From: Adiantum capillus-veneris
Lineage: Eukaryota; Streptophyta; Polypodiopsida; Polypodiales; Pteridaceae
Length of the DNA: 64,000 nucleotides
Reading direction: 5' to 3'
Assembly: GCA_014529385.2 (NCBI GenBank)
Contig: CM043955.1
Location: 149,433,640-149,497,639 of the forward strand
Shown one piece after another: positions 10,986-20,669 of this stretch. Position 1 is the stretch's first letter. Every line of letters starts with the position of its first letter. The notes below the pieces were generated by a model, which made no database searches, was not told where the DNA came from, and saw only the letters and a list, made by a program, of their open reading frames with translations. The position numbers and the translations under genes are program-made.

Positions 10986-11219
10986 CCTCATATCAGATCT
11001 TAATGGTACATTTATATGCTACTTTCCATGTGGAAACCAATTTTTGGGCTTCATTTTGATTGCCATTGTAGCTCATGTAATGACTTGATGTCAATTGATG
11101 AAGATTGATGTCTTTTGGTTGGATGCGTTGTCTTTGTGTCCCAGCATTGAAGTGTTATTTTTTTTATTCAAGTAGTTTAAGATTGTTGAAGTGTCCTAGC
11201 ATTGAAGTGTTACTTTTTT

Positions 11220-11910
11220 TATTCTGTTATTGTTTCCCAATTTAAGACAGTTTCCTACAGAAACCACATGTGGACTACCTGTAAGGTAATTTGAGTTGGC
11301 ATACAAAAACTTAACAGATTGTTATGTTCAGAAACCACATGAGGACTACCTATAAGGTACTTTGGACTGGCATACAAAAACTTTTACAAATCCTTGTTTC
11401 CTATATAGTTTAAGACATTTTCCACCTGTGAACTACCTGTAAGGTACTTTGGGCTGGTAGACCTGTAAAGTACCTTATAGGTACTTTGGGCTGGCAAACC
11501 AAAAAAATTTCAAGTGCTTGTTTCGTACATATTTTAACAAATAGTTTCCTACAAAAACCATATGAGAACTACCTATAAGGTACTTTGGGCTGGCATACAA
11601 AAAACTTTTAGATGTGCCTCTTTCCTTCATAATTTCACAGACAGTTTCCTACAGAAACCACCTATAGACTTTCTTTAAGGTACTTCGTGCTAACATACCT
11701 ATAGAGTACCTATGAGCTACTTTGGGATGGCATAGGAAATGTTTTAGAAGTGCTTGTTACCTACATATCTTAACATACAGAAACCACCTAAGGACTACCT
11801 TAAAGGTACTTTGGGCCGGTAGACAAACGTTTGGAAGTGCTTGTTTCCTACATATTTTAATAGAAGTGCTTGTGAACTACCTGTAAGGTACTTTAGGCTG
11901 GCAGACTGGT
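11220..11910. repeat. Tandem field of roughly 100-bp diverged units with 'ctacctgtaaggtactttgggctggca'
   Basis: The phrase 'aaccac-tgtgaactacctgtaaggtac' followed by 'tttgggctggcatac' recurs at about 11270, 11330, 11425, 11565, 11660, 11785 and 11875. Units are separated by spacers such as 'aagtgcttgtttcctacatattt'. They share the GGTACTT core with the field at 8419-9600 and with the minus-strand intron at 14745-15130. Confidence 0.75.
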
Positions 11911-11926
11911 ACTTTGTGTTCCAAGA

Positions 11927-12728
11927 TTGAAATGCTATTACATTAAAAATTTTGAGATTCTTGATGCCACATCAAAAAATATTCCACATGTACCTTTTAC
12001 AAAAGAGGAAGTGGAGCAAGTACGACAGAAACTGCTAGACGAGCAGGAGGGCCAAGAGAGAGAAAGGAAGACAAAGGCAGATCGAGATTTAAAGAAAAAG
12101 CCTACATCTCTACCGGCCAGCCCTGAGTCCAGCCCACCGCCCTCACCACCTCCTCACAGCCCTCCACAAGAAGATAAAGAGAAGGAAGACAAACACGAAG
12201 GCCAGGAAGAGTCTAAGAAAGAACAAATCCAGGAGAGGGAAGAGGTTAAAACCAAGAGTGAGAATCCAAAGCCACATGAAGCATACAACACATTTCTGGA
12301 CCTGCTAGATGCAGGATACACAAAAGAAGAGGTTGCCACAGTCGCATTCGACTTGGCAAGCACAGGGCCTAAGGAGCAAATGCAAAGCATTAGGTTAGTA
12401 GAACTAAAGGAGATGGCCACTGATACAGTGGACCTGCACCCGCCCTCTAATGATTGGGATGTGGTGATGACAAAGTTAACCGGGTTAAGAGCGTAGTCCA
12501 TGGCCTCAGAAAGTGAGATGGCAACTCTCAAGGCCACTGAAGTGAAGATAAAGCTGGAAGTAGACTCTTTACAAAGACAAAGTCAAAGGTAGAAAGAGAG
12601 AGAAGCGGAGCTACAGGCCAGTCTAGCAAAGGCATTGCAAAGATGCCAAGAAATGGAAAAAGAAAATCAGGCAGCAACCTATGATAGGATCCTACAAAAC
12701 CACATGTGGAATAGCTGCATGGTGCTTT
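11927..12728 (+). pseudogene. Pro/Glu/Lys-rich coiled-coil exon, unrecognised
   Basis: A long frame (11927-12496) after a possible acceptor (gttccaag|attg) encodes VPFTKEEVEQVRQKLLDEQ. A strongly charged, Pro-rich stretch with SPESSPPPSPPPHSPP follows, then a compact segment (YNTFLDLLDAGYTKEEVATV, LVELKEMATDTVDL). After a TAG at 12494-12496 the same frame continues as ESEMATLKATEVKIKLEVDS and, past one more stop, ELQASLAKALQRCQEMEKEN, a clear coiled coil. It resembles the coiled-coil tails of the ELHEE modules upstream in style only. It could be the C-terminal exon of a gene of that cluster or an unrelated gene piece. Two stops indicate decay. Confidence 0.4.
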
Positions 12729-12789
12729 GAAGCTAATTACTGGTACTTCTACAAGTTACTTGGGCAGAAACCTATATCACTATCGGCAT

Positions 12790-15700
12790 ACTGTTGTACA
12801 CGTTTTCTTATACCTCTGCAGCGAGTTTGAACTTATGTGGCTCTCCTTCTAAGGGTTCCAAGGGTATCTTAATCGATCTAACCAAGTGTGATTCCAAAAG
12901 CACTTTTGGTTGACTAGCAAGCATCTAATAGATATGCTCGGCACCTTCCACTAGCTCATAATAGTACCCCTCAACCAAATATCTCCCTACAAAAGGTATG
13001 TTTCCCCAGGAATCACTCAAGGCTCTTGCTATTTTGTATTCTCCTTTGAGTCCCTCAAAAGGTAGAAGTCAGCTCCATCTTCATTGGCATTGATGGCAAA
13101 GGTATCAGCGATGCATAGAGCATCACTAGTTGTGTCATGGTGCTCACCATACATCGGCAGATCTGATCCTTCGTCAGCGCTCAAATCTTCACTTTCTGCA
13201 TTGTCACCATCCAATGCCTCAAGGATTAGATACTCCCAGTTCTCAACATGTGTGTTGTTCAAGCATCACCTCCAACACTGGGACATACAAAATTCACAAA
13301 AACAAGAGAGAAGTCTGCAAACAGAGTGCACTCTTGTCACTCTTGGAGTATCCATTGACACACTGTATTGATCATGAGCCTTCAACTTGCTTGCGATTCC
13401 ACTTCTTCTCCCTTGGAACCTCAGTTGCTTGGACCTCCCAAAAAATCCGATTCACCCCTGTGTGACCACTTTCATCATTAAATTTATGCTTCAAGAAGCC
13501 AACAACATCCTTGGCACACTTCATGTGCCATGCATCAGGCTTTAACTTCTCATGTGCTAAAGTCCTCTTAACAACTACCCCTACCCCATCATGCTCCCCT
13601 TTTCCGTGGCCCGAGGCAAAGAAACACCACAGCATTTCAATGCCAGTCAAACCGTAATACCTAAAACAATGACCCACCTTCAATGCTGATCAGAAACAAA
13701 TTTCTGGAAACTTTTCATCAGAGGTGGAATAAAACCTGGTGTACCTTGACACAAAGAAGAACAGTCTAGATGACGTGAATTGAGCAGCACATCCATTTGA
13801 CCACACCCAGCTCTGCTTCAAGAAGTTGAATCCCTGATTTTGAAGCCAAACACTATGCAGTTGCAAGAAATGTTGCACAAAGAGCGTGTCATGATCTTTG
13901 TCATCAGAAATGTAAAAATGTGTATATTCTAACAACTAATCTTTCTCGTCTCAAATGTATGTAATGTGCACCAAGATGGTGACTTGTGAAGAGTACCGAT
14001 GCATTGACTGGATTTCATTTTGCTTCTTAAATGAGTAATTTTTTGCAAAGTCAATAACAGAGACCACTACATCTCTAGGAAACCTATAAATGCAATCTTT
14101 GAACTGCTAAGAGTGCCACTGAGCAATAAAATTGTGTCGGATGTAAGTGGTCAGATGCTTAAGATGTGAAATCCTTGCATCCCATTTCCTTCACCAAAAG
14201 ATCCTTGTGCTTCTTACCTTGAGAATGGGTTGAGGCAACGTCTTCAAACACCTTAACAGAAATTTGGACTGCACTTTCAAGTGTTTCATTGGGACAAAGC
14301 ATTAATCTCTTCGACCCCCATTGAGGACATTCTCCCTTCAAGCAAGGCAACTTGTGAAATGCGGAGTCCATTCGTTTTGCACATAACACACTTTCAGTCA
14401 ATGTGCTTACACTAGTGTATGTATACGTGGCAGCTTCACACTTACTTGGAGCCTCTTTTGGCAAGCATATAGCACACATGCAGTCACACCCATAGCCGTG
14501 AATGCTTGTCTTACTGTGTCTCATGTGGTTGAATGCTTCCTTGAGATATATCATCTAAATATGAGCAATACAGCAGCACGTGTAACGGTCCTTCAACTTA
14601 CGAACAAACCAAGGTTTCAATCCCTCAAAACATCTGAGCGAGATCTTGATGTGTGGATATTGCATTTGGAACTTCCTGTGAAGCTCTCTCTGTGCAAGAA
14701 AAAATAAAACCCATCAAAGGCTCAAATTTTTTTCAAAGAAAAGCTTTGTGAGGTATTCAATGACTTTTTTCTACCTCCAAAGTACCTAGAGAACCTCTTT
14801 CCTATCATGGTACTTCCATGACTACCTTTGAAAAGAACTCTATGGTAATTTCAAGACTACCTTTGCGAGGTATTCGACACTCTTTCAAAGATCTAGGGTA
14901 CCTAAAGAGCCTCTTTACTGTCATGGTACTTCCATGACTAACTTTGAAAGGAACTCTATGCACTTTTTCTACCTCCAAAGTACCTAGAGAACCCATATAA
15001 ACTCGCATGGTACTTTCAAGACTACCTTTGCGAGGTATTCTAGACTCGTTTGGCGACACTCTTGTCTCTGTCTGCCAAAAGGAAAAAAACAAGGTCTTTT
15101 GTCGCCTGTGTGATGGTGGAACTTTGAGGTAGTTAACAACTATATAATTGCAAAGGAAACGCACCAGCCTCAGCCTGTTTTAACCGCGAATTGGTTGCTG
15201 CAAAGTTTCACCAATGCAATCCAGTAAATCTAGCCATCTTGGAGTTGCTAATAGACCTTGATGGATCTCCTTCACTATTCACCAACATCATGCAGACAGA
15301 TCTGTTAATCTTCAGCTCCTCTTCAGACATGGATGTTTTGACTTTAGTAATTGTGCCTCGAATATTGGATAGTATTGACTTCTTAGATGCATGATGCAAA
15401 TGTCTAAAAGCTTGCAATCCTAGAAGACATTGAGAGGCGGTTTTCTTAGCGTCGCAAGTCGTGCCTTTTGTTGCTTCCTACCAGCATTTTGAGACTTTCA
15501 TGCAAACTTGATTCACATATTCTATTGACCTTGAACCTGATGCATCACTTTCTTGTTGTCTCCTACGACTCTCTCTTTTCATCATAGACCAATATTCTTG
15601 CATCCGATGGTTACCTTCATGGCAAATTGTGACTGAGTCTTCCTTGTGGTAATTGAGGCATGTCATCATGAAGTGGATTGTATTGCGCATGCTACTGAAA

Positions 15701-15967
15701 GTACTTAGAGCCCTGCAGTGTACTTGGAGGTGGTTGGTCGTGCACAATCCTCTCTTCCAAACATCCTACACCACAAGCAATGGCCGGCCATCCAACATGG
15801 AAATTGTGTGGAGGTTGTTGTTGGTGCAGAACGTGCTCTCCCAAACTGCTAAAATTGGCATTCCACAAAAAGTGACAATCGAGTGGAGGTTGCTGCTCGG
15901 ACACAACCTCTTGGCCAATCTCCTGCTGCAACATCTCCATCTCGATCTCCTGGACCAGTCCCCACAC
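12790..15967 (-). pseudogene. Transposase-like gene (GHGKG..DG.G..VKR family), broken
   Basis: Read on the minus strand, this is a multi-piece gene. 15967-15208 holds Ser/Gln-rich and basic segments (EYWSMMKRESRRRQQESD, TKVKTSMSEEELKINRSVC). 14554-13955 holds a Cys-rich part (CDCMCAIC, KLPCLKGECPQW) and then HNFIAQWHS, VVSVIDFAKNYSFKKQNEIQ and SSQVTILVHITY. 13935-13690 has SNGCAAQFTSSRLFFFVSRY and 13683-13372 has FFASGHGKGEHDGVGVVVKR. The C-terminal part runs to about 12790 (KGEYKIARALSDSWGNIPFV, EYYYELVEG-like). The pairing of an S(D)G.A.QF box with GHGKG..DG.G..VKR is typical of uncharacterised transposase-like proteins scattered through eukaryotes, probably RNase H-fold DDE enzymes. Here the Asp of the first box is Asn. 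Frameshifts and stops (for example before QFKDC and after EHIY) show it is inactive. Confidence 0.55.
14745..15130. repeat. GTAC-containing repeat field inside the transposase-like gene
   Basis: Units of the type 'tttctacctccaaagtacctagagaacc' and 'catggtacttccatgactacctttg' recur about four times at 70-110-bp spacing. They lie between coding pieces of the minus-strand gene and thus probably occupy an intron. The GGTACTT/AAGTACC core is the same as in the plus-strand fields at 8.4-9.6 and 11.2-11.9 kb. Confidence 0.6.
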
Positions 15968-16034
15968 CTTATGACAATTCTCCGCAAGGTCCCTCTACAA
16001 CTTCCTGCTACAATTTTCCCTCTTCTTGCTAGAT

Positions 16035-16035
<1 letters not shown>

Positions 16036-16079
<44 letters not shown>

Positions 16080-16108
16080 CATAGACTACACACACACACA
16101 CACACACA
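16036..16108. repeat. Compound microsatellite (AG)n then (AC)n
   Basis: (AG)n at 16036-16077 is followed after ten bases by (AC)n at 16088-16108. Confidence 0.95.
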
Positions 16109-16740
16109 TAGCTTGTAGACTGTTGAAGGGGTAGGTAGAGAGTTTTGCCTTCGACTAAATCAAGAACCGTTAAACTGGTTGGCACAACACCTTTAGAAAT
16201 ATTGAATGTTTATTTTTTGGCTTTTGAAAACTGCCAACAAAACACAAGCCAAGAGTGCCTCACAAGAGGTGTCAAGGACACTACTTTTTGCACCACCAAC
16301 CCATGCTTTGACCCATATAGAGATCCTTCGTTGATCTCGCTTTACTTATCTTCTTCCTAGCTCCAACATTCATTTCTACTACCTCCCATATGGGGCTAAT
16401 GAGGTTTCACATTCATTGGTGACATGTACATAATTGTTGTGTAGTGCAATGATTATGATTTCTAATTTCTGCGCATATTTCTAATGATTATGATTTCTAA
16501 TTTCTGCTCATATTTGGCTTGGTTTTGTGCACTTATAGCTTGTCTCTACACTTGTGCTCCATCACTAGATGAGGGGTCACTAGTTTTAAGCTTGCTATTC
16601 CCCACATCCCCTTTTCCATTAAGTAGCCTTTTAACTTGGTATGCCGAGTGTTTGGAGACTCTCCAACCACTAGTGTCTGCCTCTTTTACAAAATTACAAT
16701 AACTCTCCAAATATATGTTGCAAATGTTTTGTGCGGGGTG

Positions 16741-16796
16741 GGGGGGGGGGAAGAGAGAGAGAGAGAGAGAGACAGAGACAGAGAGAGAGTGAGAGT
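16741..16796. repeat. G10 tract followed by (GA)n
   Basis: Ten G residues at 16741-16750 are followed by an imperfect (GA)n to about 16796. The tract lies at the 3' edge of the receptor-kinase pseudogene. Confidence 0.9.
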
Positions 16797-16829
16797 ATCT
16801 TTTTGGTGAGAAGCACCTCTTCACCTAGT

Positions 16830-18643
16830 GCTCACACTCAAGTGAGTGACAAACAGTTATTAGCCTTGCCATGCCAAAGCTAGCCACTTCAAGCTCAATA
16901 TTTTTGTCAAGTACTGTCTCTGTTGATTATATGGAGCCATGCAGAAAGAACACTTGAGCTGCCCCACGCACAACTTACTTCTAGTGTAGCAATGTTGGCC
17001 TTTGTTTCATCCCCTCATCTCCATGCATCCTATCATCTAAGCTTCCAACCTCCATGTACTCAAAAAACTAACGGCCTTTCTTTGCCCACCTTGCAATAGC
17101 CTAACACGAACACCAAGTTTCTATGCTAAGTCTTGCTCAAAGTATATCTGCTATGAATTCTCTTTCTTAGTGATAGCTGAATTGCAGCAACTTCTTGATT
17201 CCAAACATAGACCCATCTTTTGACTCAGCTTTGTACACCTTGCTAGTGTACCCTATGCCAATTAGGCTCTCCTCGTGAAAATAGTTCTCCATATTATCTA
17301 TAGGCTGTGCAAAAGCAAGATTTCTAAGAGGCCTCTCCAAGGTAGTCACATTTATGCCGAGGCACACCCTCTCCCCTCCTATGTTCAAGTCAACTTTCCA
17401 TAGCATGATGCCAAATGAAGATTGTTGATGCACACATCAATATCTAGGTGTCCCTTCTTAGCCCCCAACATGAAGATTGCTAAGCACAATATCTAGTTGT
17501 CCCTTCTTCGCCTGATACCCCACACTATCAACACACACATGAATGCCAGAGGTATAAGAATTCCCATAAGAATGTAGTAGGCCCATCGTAGCACAGTAAA
17601 GTGTTTATGATTCATAATCCAGCCACACCATGCTAATGCATGTCTTGTTATCCTTTGACACATTGGCACACTGTGGCAGAGGTTCACCGAATAGACCTGG
17701 ATTGTGTTACCAAACCTACTGAAGTAGAAATGCCAAGCTGCCCAGTTGATGAGATCAGGCCGTAGAAATAGTTGTTTGACACATCAATTTGAACCAGAAA
17801 GGAGCAATTGCCAAGTGGCCAAAGACCTCCTTCGAGCATGTTATAGGAGAGGTCCAATTTTCCTATGGTTCTGAGGTGTGGAAGCTTGCAAGCATGCTTG
17901 CAACAGGCAAACAATCTGCAGCTCTCGAACGGGAACCAAGATCTCCACATAAGCCACAAAGATGTTACCTCCCCTCCACAGATGTGCTCAGAGTCGTGGT
18001 TGCATTCTTGCTCACACCAAGCGAAGCTACCACATAGCCCTATGTGAAGCCGGTGGGTGGGCGTGGTTGAAGAGTTGTCTGGAACGTGTTATGGTGTAGC
18101 TTTCTCCAGCAGCCGCTCGTCACCACACTGCTAAACAACCCTATCCAAAGCCTGTGGGCGTGGTTGAAGAGTTGTGTGGGGCATGTTCTGTTGTAGCTTC
18201 CTGCTCATCACTGCACCCCAATTAGGCAAAGCAAAATACGAGTTAAAAATAAGCATGAGTTTGTCACAGTGGAGGAGGCTCTTCCCTTTGTGGAGCTGCA
18301 GAACCAGTAGCAATGCAAAGTGCTAAGTTGGGCCTCCTACAAGCTAGTTCTGTCACACCTGACCGTGAGCAGCTTCTTTTCACACTGGATAGAAATCCAC
18401 CTTAAAGAGCTTGTGCTGTGGCGCGCCCCTGCTCGGCTGGTCCTCACTGATGGACCAGGTCACCAACTGCTGGCTGGCATCGCACGCGAGGAAGGTGGAG
18501 CTCACCCTGCTCGCGATGAGGACAACAAGACGTCCAGGCAGTTTGTGGAGAGCGTAGTGCGATGAGTCACGACTCATGGAAGGCCCTCCACTTGTAGACC
18601 CCAACCGTCCCCAAGAGGATGAAGGCCTAGAAAGAAAGCGCAT
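16830..18643 (-). pseudogene. LRR receptor-like kinase, decayed
   Basis: On the minus strand the order matches a plant LRR receptor kinase. 18643-18380 could be an N-terminal/signal-peptide exon (LVVLIASRVSSTFLACDAS). At about 18030-17690 there is an LRR N-cap (GLCGSFAWCEQEC) followed by LRTIGKLDLSYNMLEGG, LGNCSFLVQIDVSNNYFYG. 17687-17493 carries a membrane segment (ILMGILIPLAFMCVLIVWG) followed by RRRR. 17330-17180 is the start of a kinase domain (ENYFHEESLIGIGYTSKVYK, SKDGSMFGIKKL), resembling the STRUBBELIG-receptor layout. 17060-16840 has eroded kinase subdomains (FEYMEVGSLDDRMHGDEG, VRGAAQVFFLHGSI, IELEVASFGMARL), where the HRD loop is lost and DFG reads SFG. Multiple stops, frame changes and a missing C-lobe make it non-functional. 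Confidence 0.65.
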
Positions 18644-18649
18644 CCTAGC

Positions 18650-19613
18650 ACAATCTGCTGCAGGCTTTCGCGTCTCACATCACCCCCTACAGTGTTATCA
18701 CCGCAACAGGAAGCCTAATAACGTAAAATGACCAGCAAAGTTACATTAGACATTAGACATTAAACAAATGGCATGTCAAAGCCGGCTGCCCTTTTTTTAT
18801 GACATGACCTATTTGTAGTATCAGTGAACTAGCACATTACAGATAAATCACTTCTTCCACACACCGCAGAAGGAGAAAGAAATTGAGCATCTGCTGATTT
18901 AACAAAGCCCTGGTAAAAGCAGACAAAACCCCTTAGGACCTATAGCCTGCCGTCATTGAGATCATCAAGCAGCCTTATGATTAACACAAGGATTGTCATA
19001 AATCCTAAGCATCGACCCGGCTGTTGAGCTCCCACTTCTTTAAGGTAAGGCCCTTGAATAGCTCAGAGAACTTGCAGAGACAGTTTGTCCTTTTCATGTA
19101 GTGCACTTTGATATCCCTGCTTATGGCTGAGCTAGACAACTTTGATGTGTCTATGGCCCATGCAGGATGGATGTGTTCCACTGTGCAAGCCGTTGTGCCA
19201 TTGGCCAATATCCTCACAGTTGAAAAGCTCATCGACAGAGCCGGTGGCATACCACTTCTCTTGCCTATGCTGAAGCCTGAGGCACTTGCTTAAAGGAAAC
19301 ACGCTCCGAACAACCCAAGAATAATACCAAAAAGCAGTACAATCAAGAGAAAAGCCACGAATGCTGCAGTTTGCGCACATCTAGATGGTGATAACGTGCT
19401 CCATTACATGGATTTCGACCTTTTTTTTTTTTCTTGAAATCCTGAAGAAACCTTACCTTCATGATATTTACTTTTGCTGAGAGTCTCCACACGTAAAATA
19501 CGAATCCTATGCCCATGGGTGTCAAGCACAATCTTGGCCAACACGATAGAGCTGGCCATCATAGACAAATGGTCGCTCCCATTGTGTGCATAGCCTAATC
19601 TATCATCGTTCGA

Positions 19614-19678
<65 letters not shown>

Positions 19679-20430
19679 TCAAAGCCAAAGCTATCTCGAC
19701 CCTTGGCGGTGAAGTGAAATGACAGCCCCTCAAAGCCATGCTGCCATAGCCATCGACCTTGGAAAGTTGGCGGTGAAGCCTTATGCAAAATTGAACAGAG
19801 TCAGAACAGGGCGCGAAAAAAGATCCTAAGCTCCACTTCCTACATTCAATGTACATCGGTTCAAGAGAAAAAGTGGGAAGTGATATTTTCGATAGTTTGT
19901 CAGATACTAAATTCCAAGCTATCATTTCCACAACCCCCGACTCTTAGATACTTTTAATAATGAGTAACTTAGTAACCAATAGCAATTTTTCTTTAGTTTA
20001 TAAAACATCAAAAATCACTTTTTATTTTTAGCCCACAAAAAAGAGAAGCCATCTCTATGGCCTTTGCCCGTTGTATTTTAAAAAAATATTCTCCCTTTTC
20101 CGCAAGGGAACACATCACTATGGCCTTAAGCCCTTTGGGCAGGCCAAAAAGACACCAAACAGTCCACTAGACTAGTAATGCCCAAAAAGGCCACTTACTT
20201 AGGCAATCAAGCCTAAAGACAAACTTTTAATAGTAGGTATCTGCAAAACACTTATAAATACATAATGCCCTTATAATGATCACTGAAAAAAAGGAAAAAG
20301 AAGGTATAAATGAGTGTTTATACACCAATCAACACTTGAACCAAGGACTGAACCTGCCATACTGTTGCACTAAATATCCGGCGAGACTCCTTTAAAGAGC
20401 CCAACCAAAAAAAAACGAGGAAGAAAAAGC
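18650..20430. other. Intergenic region, no gene assigned
   Basis: The minus-strand frames here are open but unrecognised: 19250-19005, beginning PALSMSFSTVRILANGTTAC, and the part of the 19931-19404 frame outside the microsatellite. They could be exons of an unknown gene. The rest is A/T-rich sequence downstream of the U2AF gene. Confidence 0.35.
19618..19676. repeat. (AG)n microsatellite, about 29 units
   Basis: Perfect AG run. Minus-strand frames over it translate to Ser-Leu repeats and are artefacts. Confidence 0.97.
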
Positions 20431-20669
20431 GAAGATTACGCACAAAATGCAGTCATACAGGACTGCAGTTGACATACAAAAGCTCATCTACTTGCAAAAA
20501 CTTGGGCAGCAGCCCACTAATAATACAAGTGCTTGCTTGCAAGCAAGCATTGACAAACTTGTCGAGGGGAGTAACCAATCAGCTAATACAAGACCGGTTA
20601 CAAGAAAGAAATGATTTACAAGTAGCTTCCACTGTCACCACCTCATCAGATACATTCAAACAAGACTTG

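Noticed and set aside
8419-11910. Regularly recurring motifs that could suggest a CRISPR-like or satellite array
   Set aside because: Spacing and units are irregular, the genome is eukaryotic, and units are diverged; a decayed minisatellite is sufficient.
13084-13465. Plus-strand frames opposite the transposase-like gene
   Set aside because: The minus-strand frames carry the recognisable GHGKG signature; the plus frames are shadows.
19404-19931. 175-codon minus-strand frame with a Ser-Leu repeat
   Set aside because: Produced mainly by the (AG)n run; flanking peptide unrecognised and no splice context identified.
20330-20400. tRNA/SINE-like B-box (GGTTCAGTCC on the minus strand) with an A-box-like string
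   Set aside because: The two boxes are only about 7-8 bp apart, far too close for a tRNA gene or SINE promoter, and no cloverleaf can be drawn.
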